Positions 29,724 through 38,070 of a stretch of DNA of 64,000 nucleotides are shown one piece after another. Each line of letters begins with the position of its first letter. Position 1 is the first letter of the stretch. The position numbers and the translations under genes were made by a program. Origin of the DNA: Bacillota bacterium (GTDB taxonomy: Bacteria > Bacillota > Clostridia > Clostridiales > Clostridiaceae); assembly GCA_021781745.1 (NCBI GenBank), contig JAJXWH010000025.1, positions 16,269-80,268 on the forward strand. Direction: 5' to 3'. The notes under the pieces are model-generated. The model did no database searches. It had not been told where the DNA came from and saw nothing but the letters and a program-made list of their open reading frames with translations.

Positions 29724-29876
29724 TTGGAAAAGATAGAGTTTAAAGTGTTAGAACTATTTACTGGATATTTAATATGGATTGAAAATAATAAGTTGGAAGA
29801 TAACATTAATAATTATATTCTTTATATTAACAGTATGGATAAAAATAGTAGTAAAGATTTCAAAAGGTATTGTTAA
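29724..29876 (+). CDS. 50-residue protein under c-di-GMP-II riboswitch, unknown function
   Basis: TTG start 7 bases after GGAGG. An ATG at 29688 in the same frame lies within the riboswitch hairpin and has no ribosome site. The sequence EKIEFKVLELFTGYLIWIEN is followed by a Lys/Asn-rich helical region and ends in a cysteine. It has no signal peptide and one mildly hydrophobic patch (LFTGYLIWI). I do not recognise it. Its control by the riboswitch is the best clue: expression should follow cellular c-di-GMP. A terminator hairpin lies about 120 bases downstream. Confidence 0.65.
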   Translation: MEKIEFKVLELFTGYLIWIENNKLEDNINNYILYINSMDKNSSKDFKRYC

Positions 29877-29994
29877 TAAAAGTTAGAATTCAGCAAAACA
29901 ATCTAAAGTCTATAGTCTGCTACAGAAGAATTTAATGTATTGCAATCCGCTTGCAACAAGCAGTTATAATTAAAACATAAAATCGAATCAAGAG

Positions 29995-30039
29995 TAAAGG
30001 TAGATTAGGTAGAAATGCTTAATTTACCTTTAATTTTTG
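29995..30039 (+). terminator. Terminator hairpin in the 29877-30212 gap
   Basis: TAAAGGTAGATTA pairs with TAATTTACCTTTA (one mismatch), followed by ATTTTTG. The rest of the 336-base gap shows no gene; TTGCAA..TTGCAA near 29940 is the only other small repeat seen. Confidence 0.7.
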
Positions 30040-30212
30040 TTTGAATTAAATATTACGTTATTAATTCATATGGTGTTAGATGAGAGAGATTAAAGCGATT
30101 AAAATTATGAATAAAACTCTTATTAATTAATATTGATTATTATATAATAAAATGTTATAATTTACTTAAGATTAAATAGTATTAAATATGATACTTAAAG
30201 GAGGGAATGAGA

Positions 30213-30383
30213 ATGGGAAATTTAATAAAGATAAATATATATGCTGATTTAAATAAAAGAAAAGGATATGTACTAGATTTTAAAAATTTAGAAGCAAATA
30301 TTTCAAATTATAATAACTGGTTACAAAAGACTCACAGAGAGGATAAAATCGAAAGTTATGAAAAGTTTTTACAAGCTAAATAG
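30213..30383 (+). CDS. 56-residue protein of unknown function
   Basis: MGNLIKINIYADLNKRKGYV then a helical stretch to the end (YEKFLQAK). A very strong AAAGGAGGGAATGAGA ribosome site precedes the ATG and a terminator follows directly, so this is a real short gene. Basic, no signal peptide. It belongs to the cluster of small genes between the riboswitch and the GH16 gene. I do not recognise the family. Confidence 0.7.
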   Translation: MGNLIKINIYADLNKRKGYVLDFKNLEANISNYNNWLQKTHREDKIESYEKFLQAK

Positions 30384-30391
30384 TAGTTTAT

Positions 30392-30436
30392 AAAGAGCAA
30401 TTAACAGTGAAAATAGTGTTAATTGCTCTTTTTGTT
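30392..30436 (+). terminator. Rho-independent terminator after the 56-residue gene
   Basis: AAAGAGCAATTAACA pairs with TGTTAATTGCTCTTT, followed by TTGTTTTAC. Confidence 0.88.
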
Positions 30437-30464
30437 TTACTGAATATATATTTAGCACATAAAA

Positions 30465-30604
30465 AAGGCAACCTACTTAGGGGAATAGGTTGTCTTAGGG
30501 GTTTGTTAGCATTTTTTATAAGGGTAAATAATAATGCTTTAACTACTTTACAAGCAATATTATAATTTAAAATTATAACGGAATTATTACAAAGCTGTGG
30601 CAAA
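30465..30604 (+). repeat. Intergenic module, copy 1 (invariant hairpin loop CTTAGGGGAA)
   Basis: A hairpin AGGCAACCTA/TAGGTTGTCT with 10-base loop CTTAGGGGAA at 30466-30495, then a conserved block of about 43 bases at 30511-30553 (contains TAAGGGTAAATAATAATGC and TTTAACTACTTTAC), then a looser block ending near 30604. Copy 2 at 31841-31980 has the same loop and block but a different stem. It starts about 250 bases before a 34-codon ORF. The following 30605-30719 holds a second hairpin (GGATAACTTATT/AATAAGCTATCC). Confidence 0.7.
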
Positions 30605-30719
30605 TTTAAGGCAGTTGATAAGTTAGGTAAAATGGTTAAAATAAAAAGGATAACTTATTATACGCAAATAAGCTATCCAAATACTGATTTATAATAAATA
30701 TTTTATAGGAGAACAATTA

Positions 30720-30824
30720 ATGAAAAATGTTTATGATATTATTATAAATAAAATTCGTGACAATATTATGGCAATATATATAAAAAGTTTAAGAGAACAA
30801 AAATATATTCATAAATATCTTTAG
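30720..30824 (+). CDS. Possible 34-residue peptide, unknown function
   Basis: MKNVYDIIINKIRDNIMAIY then a basic tail, ending KYIHKYL. ATAGGAGAACAATTA gives a good ribosome site 7 bases before the ATG. The peptide would be amphipathic and basic with an N-terminal hydrophobic half. It lies between module copy 1 and the L,D-transpeptidase gene. Shortness makes the call tentative. Confidence 0.45.
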   Translation: MKNVYDIIINKIRDNIMAIYIKSLREQKYIHKYL

Positions 30825-30980
30825 ATTAATTTACCATTTACTTTGTCAGATTTTTTAATAAGATTACGAAGTATATTAATGTTGAATCTTACTTAATTAG
30901 CATAGTTATATGAAGTTTTTTATACAAAGGAAGATTCCAAGAATACATAAAAGAGCAAAAGAGAAAAGGAAAGAATAATT

Positions 30981-31820
30981 ATGAAAAAAACAATATTAAG
31001 CTTAGCAGTAGCAGAAGTTATAATAAGCTGCAGTATGCAATCAAAGGCACATGCTACAACCATTTCAAATACTAATGATACTTCTAATGGCATGGCTACA
31101 ATATCTACACTGCAAGGAAGTGGAAAAATAATATCTATAGGTTCCAAGGGTAGTATTGTTAGAAGTATCCAGCGATTACTGAATTCATTGGAAGGTTATA
31201 ATATTCAGGAGGATGGAATATATGGAGCTGAGACTTATAATGCTATAACTAAATTTCAAGCAAAAAATGGACTGAAGCAGGATGGTATTGTAGGTAAACA
31301 AACAGCAGATAAATTATTAAGCATTAATACTAAACCTGAAATAAATATTGTAAATTCAAAAATAGGAAACGGGTTAGAAAAAGTAAAGGTAACAAATGTA
31401 AAGGAAATAATAAATTCCAAACTAAATTTAAAAGAAATAAATTCAGATACTAATTATTTTATAGCTGTAAGTAAATCTCAAAGAGAAGTATATATTTATC
31501 ATAAAGAAATTGAGTCATGGGTAAATATAAAAGCATTTTCATGTAATATAGGAGCGCCTGGAACCCCAACTATAGAAGGGGATTTTTATAGTGGATTAAA
31601 AGGCAAAGAGCTAAGAATAAATGAAACTTATGTGAAATACTTCACACAAATAAGTGGTAATTATTTGTTCCACAGTATTCCTTATAATGAAATTGGAGAA
31701 GCTATTGATAATTGTTTGGGTGAAGAAGTATCTCATGGATGTGTTAGACTTTCTTTAGAGGATGCTAAATATATCTATGATACTATCCCAGCAGGAACTA
31801 GTATTAAAATAATTGAATAA
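30981..31820 (+). CDS. Secreted L,D-transpeptidase with peptidoglycan-binding domain
   Basis: 279 residues. Signal peptide at about 1-25 (MKKTILSLAVAEVIISCSMQ...AHA). A PG_binding_1 helical domain follows at about 50-112 (GSKGSIVRSIQRLLNSL, IYGAETYNAITKFQ, GIVGKQTADKLL). The C-terminal YkuD domain at about 150-279 carries the catalytic motif SHGCVRLS with the nucleophilic cysteine and upstream HSIPY. Such enzymes form 3-3 cross-links or attach proteins to the wall; 3-3 links are typical of clostridia. AAAGGAAAG precedes the ATG. It is flanked on both sides by copies of the same intergenic module. Confidence 0.9.
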   Translation: MKKTILSLAVAEVIISCSMQSKAHATTISNTNDTSNGMATISTLQGSGKIISIGSKGSIVRSIQRLLNSLEGYNIQEDGIYGAETYNAITKFQAKNGLKQDGIVGKQTADKLLSINTKPEINIVNSKIGNGLEKVKVTNVKEIINSKLNLKEINSDTNYFIAVSKSQREVYIYHKEIESWVNIKAFSCNIGAPGTPTIEGDFYSGLKGKELRINETYVKYFTQISGNYLFHSIPYNEIGEAIDNCLGEEVSHGCVRLSLEDAKYIYDTIPAGTSIKIIE

Positions 31821-31840
31821 AAAATATCGATTCGTAAACA

Positions 31841-31980
31841 AACTAAAAAGAATGACTTACTTAGGGGAATAAGTCATTCTTTTTAGTTTATAAGTATTTT
31901 TTAATAAGGGTAAATAATAATGCTTTAACTACTTTACAATTTTTATTATAAACCGTAAATATTACAAATGTGTTACAAAA
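31841..31980 (+). repeat. Intergenic module, copy 2 (invariant loop, also acts as terminator)
   Basis: A perfect 19-base stem (31841-31859 with 31870-31888, AATGACTTA/TAAGTCATT core) closes the same 10-base loop CTTAGGGGAA as copy 1. It ends in TTTTTAG and so can terminate the L,D-transpeptidase transcript. The conserved block recurs at 31896-31939, then a looser block to about 31980. The rest of the gap to 32140 holds no gene. Confidence 0.75.
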
Positions 31981-32140
31981 ATATAAATTTTCAAATAATA
32001 ATTAACTGACAAACTATTTGTTAAGTCATTTTCTTAATAACCATAATCAATATTATTGCATATAACAACTATTAGGGTAGATAAATAGAATTCAAACGAG
32101 TTCGCACCCAATAGATTGCAAAAGGAGAAATATAGTTCAA

Positions 32141-32443
32141 ATGAATACTAAACTTATGAATAAAATAATAGAGATTTCTAAGGAAAATGGTTCGTTGAAA
32201 AAAGAAAATGAAATTTTAAGGAAGGATAATGAAATATTACAAGGAAAAATCAATCGTCAAAAGGAACTAAATGATTTTGTAGAAACCTTCGATCAATTAT
32301 TGAATATTAATAATAAAGATATTATAAATAAAACAAAAATATTAGAAAAAGAAGAAAATCCAATTGCTAAGGACAATAGTGAGCCAGTAAAGAAAGTAAC
32401 TATAGCAGAAATTTTAAAAAAGAATTTTTTTAGTAAAAAATAA
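32141..32443 (+). CDS. Small coiled-coil protein of unknown function
   Basis: 100 residues. Residues about 5-50 form a strongly predicted coiled coil (heptads ENGSLKKENEILRKDNEIL), followed by a polar linker and a short basic hydrophobic end (VTIAEILKKNFFSKK). AAAGGAG lies 16 bases before the ATG, a rather long spacing. No signal peptide. A convergent terminator separates it from the GH16 gene. I do not recognise it. Confidence 0.7.
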   Translation: MNTKLMNKIIEISKENGSLKKENEILRKDNEILQGKINRQKELNDFVETFDQLLNINNKDIINKTKILEKEENPIAKDNSEPVKKVTIAEILKKNFFSKK

Positions 32444-32444
32444 A

Positions 32445-32487
32445 AATTATGAAGACTAGGAGTAATCTTAGTCTTCATAATTTTAAT
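32445..32487. terminator. Bidirectional terminator between convergent genes
   Basis: AATTATGAAGACTA pairs perfectly with TAGTCTTCATAATT; TTTAAT follows on plus and TTTTTATTT on minus. It overlaps the last codons of the GH16 gene. Confidence 0.88.
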
Positions 32488-33556
32488 AAATCCAAACTCC
32501 ATTTGAATCTAAAGTATAGCCATCAATAGTTGTATTTTTTAGCATAATACCTTGCTCATTAAGATAATACCAATTTCCGTTATCATTTAGCCAGCCAGTT
32601 TTCATTTTTCCATCTGAATCTAAATAGTACCAATAATCCTTGAGATATAGCCAACCTTTATAAGGATTTCCATCACCATCTAGGTAATAATTATAGCCAT
32701 TCCTTTCATCTTTATACCAAGCATTTCTTGGTTTACTTATTGAGATAGAATCAGAATGCCTGTTATATACTCTAACATAATCAACATACATCTTTGCAGG
32801 GAAATTTGTAGATGCATCTGGATTTTGAGGCAGGTTTCCACCTACAGCCAAATTTAAAACTATGAAAAACGGTTTATGAAGTGATTCGGTTCCATTAACA
32901 TTATTAGTAATATCATACTCAAAATATTCATTATCATCAACAAACCATTTTATATAATTAGGGCTCCATTCAATTGAATAATTATGATATTGGCTCACAT
33001 CTATATTTGTTTGTCCACCATGAGACTCATACATATTTCCATTATTTGCATTCCAGTGAAGAGTTCCAAAAACATTTTTTGCATCGTTTATATGTTCCAT
33101 AATATCAATTTCACCGCAATCAGGCCATTTTACGGAGGCCATATTTGATCCTAACATCCAAAAGGCAGGCCAAAAACCTTGACCTTCTGGCAGTTTCATT
33201 CTTGCTTCAACTTTACCATAAAGAAAATTCTGCAAACCTTCACTTTTTAAGCGTGCCGAAGTGTATTGACTGCCGTTATAGGATTCTTTTCTTGCCTCGA
33301 TAACAAGGTTCCCATCCTCAATTCTAGCATTTTCAGGTCTGTTGGTATAATATTCAAGCTCGTTATTTCCCCAACCATGTCCGTCAATATCATAAGTCCA
33401 ATTTGAAGGATTAATTTCATGGCCATTAAACTCATCACTCCAGGTAAGATCCCATTTATCAGGGGTAGTTTGGGCATAGGTCACTAAAGGTTTAAATTGT
33501 ATATTATTAATTAAAAGTAAAGAAGTCGCAATTAATGATAATTTAGATAATCTCAT
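32483..33556 (-). CDS. Secreted GH16 beta-glucanase with C-terminal cell-wall-binding repeats
   Basis: 357 residues. Signal peptide at about 1-28 ending VTYAQ. The GH16 catalytic domain (about 30-265) has the nucleophile/acid motif GEIDIMEH, with WDLTWSDEFNG at its start and VDYVRVY at its end; this is the laminarinase/lichenase type acting on beta-1,3 or 1,3-1,4 glucans. The last 85 residues hold choline/glucan-binding-type repeats (GWLYLKDYWYYLDSDGKMKT, GWLNDNGNWYYLNEQG). Start ATG 33556 follows AAAGGGG; an ATG at 33571 would include the ribosome site. The substrate is inferred from family only. Confidence 0.92.
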   Translation of the reverse strand: MRLSKLSLIATSLLLINNIQFKPLVTYAQTTPDKWDLTWSDEFNGHEINPSNWTYDIDGHGWGNNELEYYTNRPENARIEDGNLVIEARKESYNGSQYTSARLKSEGLQNFLYGKVEARMKLPEGQGFWPAFWMLGSNMASVKWPDCGEIDIMEHINDAKNVFGTLHWNANNGNMYESHGGQTNIDVSQYHNYSIEWSPNYIKWFVDDNEYFEYDITNNVNGTESLHKPFFIVLNLAVGGNLPQNPDASTNFPAKMYVDYVRVYNRHSDSISISKPRNAWYKDERNGYNYYLDGDGNPYKGWLYLKDYWYYLDSDGKMKTGWLNDNGNWYYLNEQGIMLKNTTIDGYTLDSNGVWIY

Positions 33557-33799
33557 AGTGTCCCCTTTCATTTTTGTGTATAATGATTAATAAATTTTAA
33601 GATTAAATTGCATTTAAAGTTATATATAAGTTCTATATAATTTTATCAAAAATATCATTAGAAGTAAAATAATGGTGAAATTGATGTTAATAAATATATT
33701 AAATGATAAAAATTTATATTTCTATTTTTTGTACTTATAAAAGATGGTAAAATTGCATCATAACAACAAATTAATATTTTTAGAAAGGATATTAAAGAT

Positions 33800-34162
33800 A
33801 TGATATTAAGAGAAGAATTTACATGTCCTTTAGAATTAGCTCATGACATGATAAAAGGAAAATGGAAGCCTATTATTTTATGGAGATTACGTCTTGGAAG
33901 AACATCATTAGCTAAACTAGAAAAGGATATTAAAGGCATAACTCAAAAAATGTTACTTCAACATATTAATGAATTAATGGAATATGGCCTAGTTGATAAA
34001 GTAAAGTATGAGGGGTACCCATTAAAAGTAGAATACTTTTTAACACCTGGAAAAGGAACTAAGATGATAGAATGCTTAGAAATTTTGCAAGAAATAGGGA
34101 TGAATTATATGGTTGAAAAGGGTCAAGAAGAAAACATTAGAGAAATATGGTTTAAACTATAG
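33800..34162 (+). CDS. HxlR-family winged-helix transcriptional regulator
   Basis: 120 residues with the HxlR signature: N-terminal CPLELAHDMIKGKWKPIILW, then LGRTSLAKLEKDIKGITQKML and the wing YPLKVEYFLTPGKG. The cysteine at residue 9 is where redox- or electrophile-sensing members react. AGAAAGGATAT precedes the ATG. The next gene, encoding a PEBP protein, lies 140 bases downstream on the same strand and may be its target. Confidence 0.92.
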   Translation: MILREEFTCPLELAHDMIKGKWKPIILWRLRLGRTSLAKLEKDIKGITQKMLLQHINELMEYGLVDKVKYEGYPLKVEYFLTPGKGTKMIECLEILQEIGMNYMVEKGQEENIREIWFKL

Positions 34163-34299
34163 AAATATAAACTCTTAATATTCTTGAATACATACAAAAA
34201 AGTGGGTAATTTACGAGTAGCTGACCCTGATTTATAATTTAGATATTCTAAGAAGTGCTTAATAAATCAGAGCAAATAATTATGAAGGAGAAGATGATT

Positions 34300-34833
34300 A
34301 TGAAAATAACAAGTTCAGCTATTGTAAATGGAATTATCAAAGATAAGTATGGTAAAAGGGGAGAAGAATTTAAAAACAAGCGTGGTGAAATAAAACTACA
34401 ATTTGATGAAGATGCATGTATGCCAATAAGATCTATTCCTATAAAAATTGAGGAGGCGCCTGATAATACTGTGTCATTTTGCATTTTTATAGAAGATAAA
34501 GATGCAATACCAGTATGTGGATTTTCATGGATACATTGGTCTGTTGCAAATCTTACAAAAAATGTAATAGAGGAAAATGAAAGTGTAGCTGCTAAAGATT
34601 TTATTCAAGGAGTAAATAGCTGGTATGGGGCGGCAGGTAGATTTGATAAAGAAATCGCTATAGGTTATGGTGGAATGACTCCTCCTGATAAACCTCATAA
34701 GTACCACATTAGTGTTTACGCACTTGATACAAAATTAGAACTCAAAAATGGTTTCTTTGTAAATGAATTATTTACCGCTATGGAGGGACATGTAATTGAT
34801 GTAGAAACAATATCTGCAACTTATTCTAATTAG
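34300..34833 (+). CDS. YbhB/YbcL-family PEBP-like protein
   Basis: 177 residues of the phosphatidylethanolamine-binding (Raf-kinase-inhibitor-like) family. Typical segments are DEDACMPIRSIPIKIEEAP, FSWIHWSVANL, the GVNSWYGAAGRF loop, YGGMTPPDKPHKYHISVYAL and a C-terminal GHVID helix. ATG 34300 follows GAAGGAGA; earlier in-frame ATGs at 34255 and 34282 lie before that site. Bacterial members have no settled function. The HxlR regulator upstream suggests induced expression. Confidence 0.88.
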   Translation: MKITSSAIVNGIIKDKYGKRGEEFKNKRGEIKLQFDEDACMPIRSIPIKIEEAPDNTVSFCIFIEDKDAIPVCGFSWIHWSVANLTKNVIEENESVAAKDFIQGVNSWYGAAGRFDKEIAIGYGGMTPPDKPHKYHISVYALDTKLELKNGFFVNELFTAMEGHVIDVETISATYSN

Positions 34834-34852
34834 ATAAAAAGGAAAGTATTTC

Positions 34853-34888
34853 AAAGGCTAGAGAATGATCCCTAGCCTTTATTTGTTT
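34853..34888 (+). terminator. Terminator between the PEBP gene and a convergent gene
   Basis: AAAGGCTAG pairs with CTAGCCTTT across 10 bases, followed by ATTTGTTT. It may serve both strands. Confidence 0.75.
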
Positions 34889-34919
34889 AAATGATTACAT
34901 AGTATAAGAAATTATATAA

Positions 34920-35549
34920 TTATCTACTTTTGATGAAAACAAATAAATCGTATTTTTTCGAAAGTATTGCATAGGAAATTACTGCTAGTACACAGGTTAA
35001 TAATACTAATAATAAACTGTATGTAAAAGGAACAGTATAATTAAGAAAATCAACTTTAGATTTTAGAAAAGTCATTAATACAAATGGCATCAATATAAGC
35101 CCAAAAACTAAAAGTGAACGCAATTTAGGATTATAGGTATTTTTATGTCGTAGGACTGAAAAGGACACAAAATATCCTAGAAAAATTAAAGTACAAACTA
35201 TTAAAGTGTTTATCAGAATGCCTTTCTCAAAAAATACATCCAATGATGCAAAAAAGAAAATAATTAAGGAATAAATAAATATTCCTTCAAATATTTGTTG
35301 GAGTAATGAAACAGATTTATTATATTCATAAATTAAATTATTACAGAATTTAGTTAAGTCTTTATTACATTCGAGTTTTTTGGGTGGAACCTTTTGTTTT
35401 TGAGCTGTAAATACAATATCAAAAACTTGAGATTCTACTTTTTGGGGAAGCAGAAGACTAAAATTATTTTGTATTAAACAAGCTTCTATTGAGCGGTAAG
35501 TTTCAAGATAAGTATTTTTAAGTAAAGATATATCAGGTCTGCTTTGCAT
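34920..35549 (-). CDS. Integral membrane protein of unknown function
   Basis: 209 residues from ATG 35549, chosen because AAGAGGTGG lies just before it; a GTG at 35558 would overlap that site. The N-terminal 85 residues are soluble and helical (SLLKNTYLETYRSIEACLIQ), with four predicted transmembrane segments after (IFIYSLIIFFFASL, LIVCTLIFLGYFV, LLVFGLILMPFVL, LLLVLLTCVLAVISYAIL). The layout resembles DUF1129/DUF1048-type proteins often paired with PadR regulators, but no such regulator is adjacent. Function unknown. Confidence 0.75.
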   Translation of the reverse strand: MQSRPDISLLKNTYLETYRSIEACLIQNNFSLLLPQKVESQVFDIVFTAQKQKVPPKKLECNKDLTKFCNNLIYEYNKSVSLLQQIFEGIFIYSLIIFFFASLDVFFEKGILINTLIVCTLIFLGYFVSFSVLRHKNTYNPKLRSLLVFGLILMPFVLMTFLKSKVDFLNYTVPFTYSLLLVLLTCVLAVISYAILSKKYDLFVFIKSR

Positions 35550-35672
35550 ATTATCCACCTCTTAAATTTGTAATGTTTGGAGTATATATATAATCTTGTA
35601 ATTAAACATTATATCTTATATCATTTTAGCAGAGGTAAGAGAATAAGTAAACAAGCTAACTTAAATCACATG

Positions 35673-35738
35673 AATAAAATAACAAGTCCAAAAAGCTATG
35701 ATGAAAAATAGCATCAGTAAATGGACTTGTTATTTTTT
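35673..35738. repeat. Degenerate hairpin element, copy D
   Basis: Perfect 15-base arms AAAATAACAAGTCCA (35676-35690) and TGGACTTGTTATTTT (35722-35736) match the subterminal arms of mobile element copy B, and the loop has GATGAAAAATA as in copy B. The GGCAC ends are absent. It may double as a terminator on the plus strand since TTTTTTAAA follows, although no plus-strand gene ends nearby. I see it as a decayed or minimal relative. Confidence 0.6.
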
Positions 35739-35908
35739 AAATTGTATCTTAATAAAAAATCCAAACAAATATTTTAAGACATTGTATGAAATTAGCTTAT
35801 AATATATAATTTATAGTATATTTATGTAAAAGTTTAAGAATATTAATTTAGAATTTTCAAATGGAGTGCATACTTCCGATAAATAAAACAATAAAGGTTG
35901 TGTTTATT

Positions 35909-38017
35909 ATGGAATTAAAAAGATTTAATCAAAAAGATATAATTTTTGCATTAGATATAGGAACAAGATCTATTATAGGAACAGTAGGCATTATAAAAGA
36001 TAAGAAGTTCCAAGTAGTGTGCGAAAAATATTTAGAACATGAAGAAAGAGCTATGGTGGACGGTCAAATACATGATATCACTTTAGTTGCGTCTGTTGTT
36101 CAAAAGGTTAAGAACTATCTTGAAGAAGAACTACAAATACAATTAAATGAAGTATCTATTGCAGCTGCTGGTAGATTCTTAAGAACAATTGATGTAAGAT
36201 CAGATATTGATCTTAATGAAGATGAAGAGGTAAATAAAGAAATAGTAAGAAGCCTGGAATTAAGCGCTGTGAAAAAAGCAGAGGAAGAAATATCTGCTAC
36301 AACTGAAGGTAAATTATACTGCGTAGGATATTCAGTAAAGAACTTCTATTTAAATGGTTTCTTAATATCTAATCTAATAGGACACAAAGGTGAGAATATT
36401 GGTGCAGAAGTAATAGCAACATTTTTACCAAGATCCGTAATTGACTCTCTTTATGCTGTAATGAATAGGGTAAATTTAAAGGTGGTAAACTTAACTCTAG
36501 AACCAATAGCAGCAATGGAAGCTACCATACCAAAAAACTTGCGTTTATTAAATATTGCCTTAGTAGATATTGGTGCAGGTACCTCAGATATAGCCATAAG
36601 CTCAAAGGAAAGCATTTCTGCTTATGGAATGGTGCCAATGGCAGGAGATGAAATTACTGAAGCTATTGTTCAAGAATATTTAGTAGATTTTAATACTGCT
36701 GAAAATATAAAAAGATCTATAGTAAAAGAAAAAGAAGTAACATATATTGATGTTTTAGGATTAGAAAATATATTAGCTTCAGAAAATGTGTTTAAACTAA
36801 TTAACAATATTGTTTCAAAAACTGCAGAAGAAGTATCTAAAAAGATCTTAGAATTAAATGGTGACAAGGCACCTAGTGCTGTATTTTTAGTAGGGGGAGG
36901 AGCGCATACACCGGGAATATTGGAGGCGATTTCTGAGAAACTAAAGCTTCCTCCACAAAGAATTGCAATAAAAGATAGGCAATCAGTGACTGAATGCATT
37001 TCAGATAATAAATTGGGCTCTGCTGGAGTTACTGTGCTTGGAATAGCACTAGCTGCAATAAGAAGCTTGGGAAATGATTTTATTGATGTAAATTTAAATA
37101 ATGATCCAATTAGTTTATTTAATTCTCATAAACATACTATAATGGATGTACTGCTTCAAGCTGGAATAAATCCTTCTTTACTCATAAGCAAGAATGGGAA
37201 AAGTGTAAGGTTTACTTATAATGGATGTAAAAGAATTGTTTTTGGCGAATATGGAGTTAATGCAAAGATTACAATTAATGGGCAGGAGGCTACACTTGAA
37301 ACTGAAGTTAAGGCAAATGATAACATAATTCTAGAATATGCCCAAAATGGAAAAGATGCGGCTCCAAAATTATCAGAGAATATTAGGAATATAAACTCTA
37401 TATCAGTATATTTAGATAAAGAAATAATTAATATTGAACCAATGATACTTGTTAATGGTGAAAGAGAAGATTTAGATTATATAATAAAAAATGGTGACGA
37501 AGTAAATGTTTTTTTACCATGTAAAGCTCACGACTTCAAAAGATATATTTTAAATGAAGATGTAAATATTTATATAGCTGGTAACCTTCTTGAAGATGAT
37601 TATGAAATATCAGAAGGAAGTCATTTAATAAAAGAAGCTAAGGTACAAGAAGAAAATAAGATTAATGAAAAAATTATAGTAGAAGAGGACACAATAAAAG
37701 AAATAAATAAAGAAAATGCTAGTGAATATGATGATCTAAATAATGAAGATAAGTCAGACAATAATATTGATGAAAGACAAAAGGAGATTGCAGCTACAAA
37801 AAAAGAGCTACCTAGTATAACAGTAGTTGTTAATGGAAATAATGTAACATTAAAAGATAAAACGCAATATCTTATTGTTGATATATTTAATTATATAGAT
37901 TTTGATTTAACTGTGGCAAAAGGCATAATAAATTTAAAGCTAAATGGAGAAAAAGCAGCTTATACTGCCACAATAAAAGAGGGAGATATTATTGAAGTTT
38001 TTTGGAGTGATAATTAA
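35909..38017 (+). CDS. FtsA-like actin-fold protein with C-terminal beta-grasp extension
   Basis: 702 residues. The first 380 or so match the FtsA/PilM actin-like ATPase: phosphate-1 loop FALDIGTRSIIG, the SHS2/1C region with VSIAAAGRFLRTIDV, phosphate-2 ALVDIGAGTSDIAI, and adenosine motif VFLVGGGAHTPG. The C-terminal half (about 400-702) has repeats such as ITINGQEATLETEV, LVNGEREDLDYIIKNGD and VVNGNNVTL...IKEGDIIEVFW, resembling small beta-grasp domains. There is an acidic linker near 590-630. The start ATG 35909 follows AAAGGTTG. FtsA proper is about 420 residues and ends in a membrane helix not seen here, so this is a distinct relative. Confidence 0.85.
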   Translation: MELKRFNQKDIIFALDIGTRSIIGTVGIIKDKKFQVVCEKYLEHEERAMVDGQIHDITLVASVVQKVKNYLEEELQIQLNEVSIAAAGRFLRTIDVRSDIDLNEDEEVNKEIVRSLELSAVKKAEEEISATTEGKLYCVGYSVKNFYLNGFLISNLIGHKGENIGAEVIATFLPRSVIDSLYAVMNRVNLKVVNLTLEPIAAMEATIPKNLRLLNIALVDIGAGTSDIAISSKESISAYGMVPMAGDEITEAIVQEYLVDFNTAENIKRSIVKEKEVTYIDVLGLENILASENVFKLINNIVSKTAEEVSKKILELNGDKAPSAVFLVGGGAHTPGILEAISEKLKLPPQRIAIKDRQSVTECISDNKLGSAGVTVLGIALAAIRSLGNDFIDVNLNNDPISLFNSHKHTIMDVLLQAGINPSLLISKNGKSVRFTYNGCKRIVFGEYGVNAKITINGQEATLETEVKANDNIILEYAQNGKDAAPKLSENIRNINSISVYLDKEIINIEPMILVNGEREDLDYIIKNGDEVNVFLPCKAHDFKRYILNEDVNIYIAGNLLEDDYEISEGSHLIKEAKVQEENKINEKIIVEEDTIKEINKENASEYDDLNNEDKSDNNIDERQKEIAATKKELPSITVVVNGNNVTLKDKTQYLIVDIFNYIDFDLTVAKGIINLKLNGEKAAYTATIKEGDIIEVFWSDN

Positions 38018-38070
38018 TTACCCCAAATTTTAGTTTGAAAGATTAATGTAATTATGGAGGAACCAAGAAA

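Noticed and set aside
32000..32140. A second c-di-GMP riboswitch before the coiled-coil gene
   Set aside because: The region lacks the GGGCAC, GAGTTAGT and GTGCAACCG blocks.
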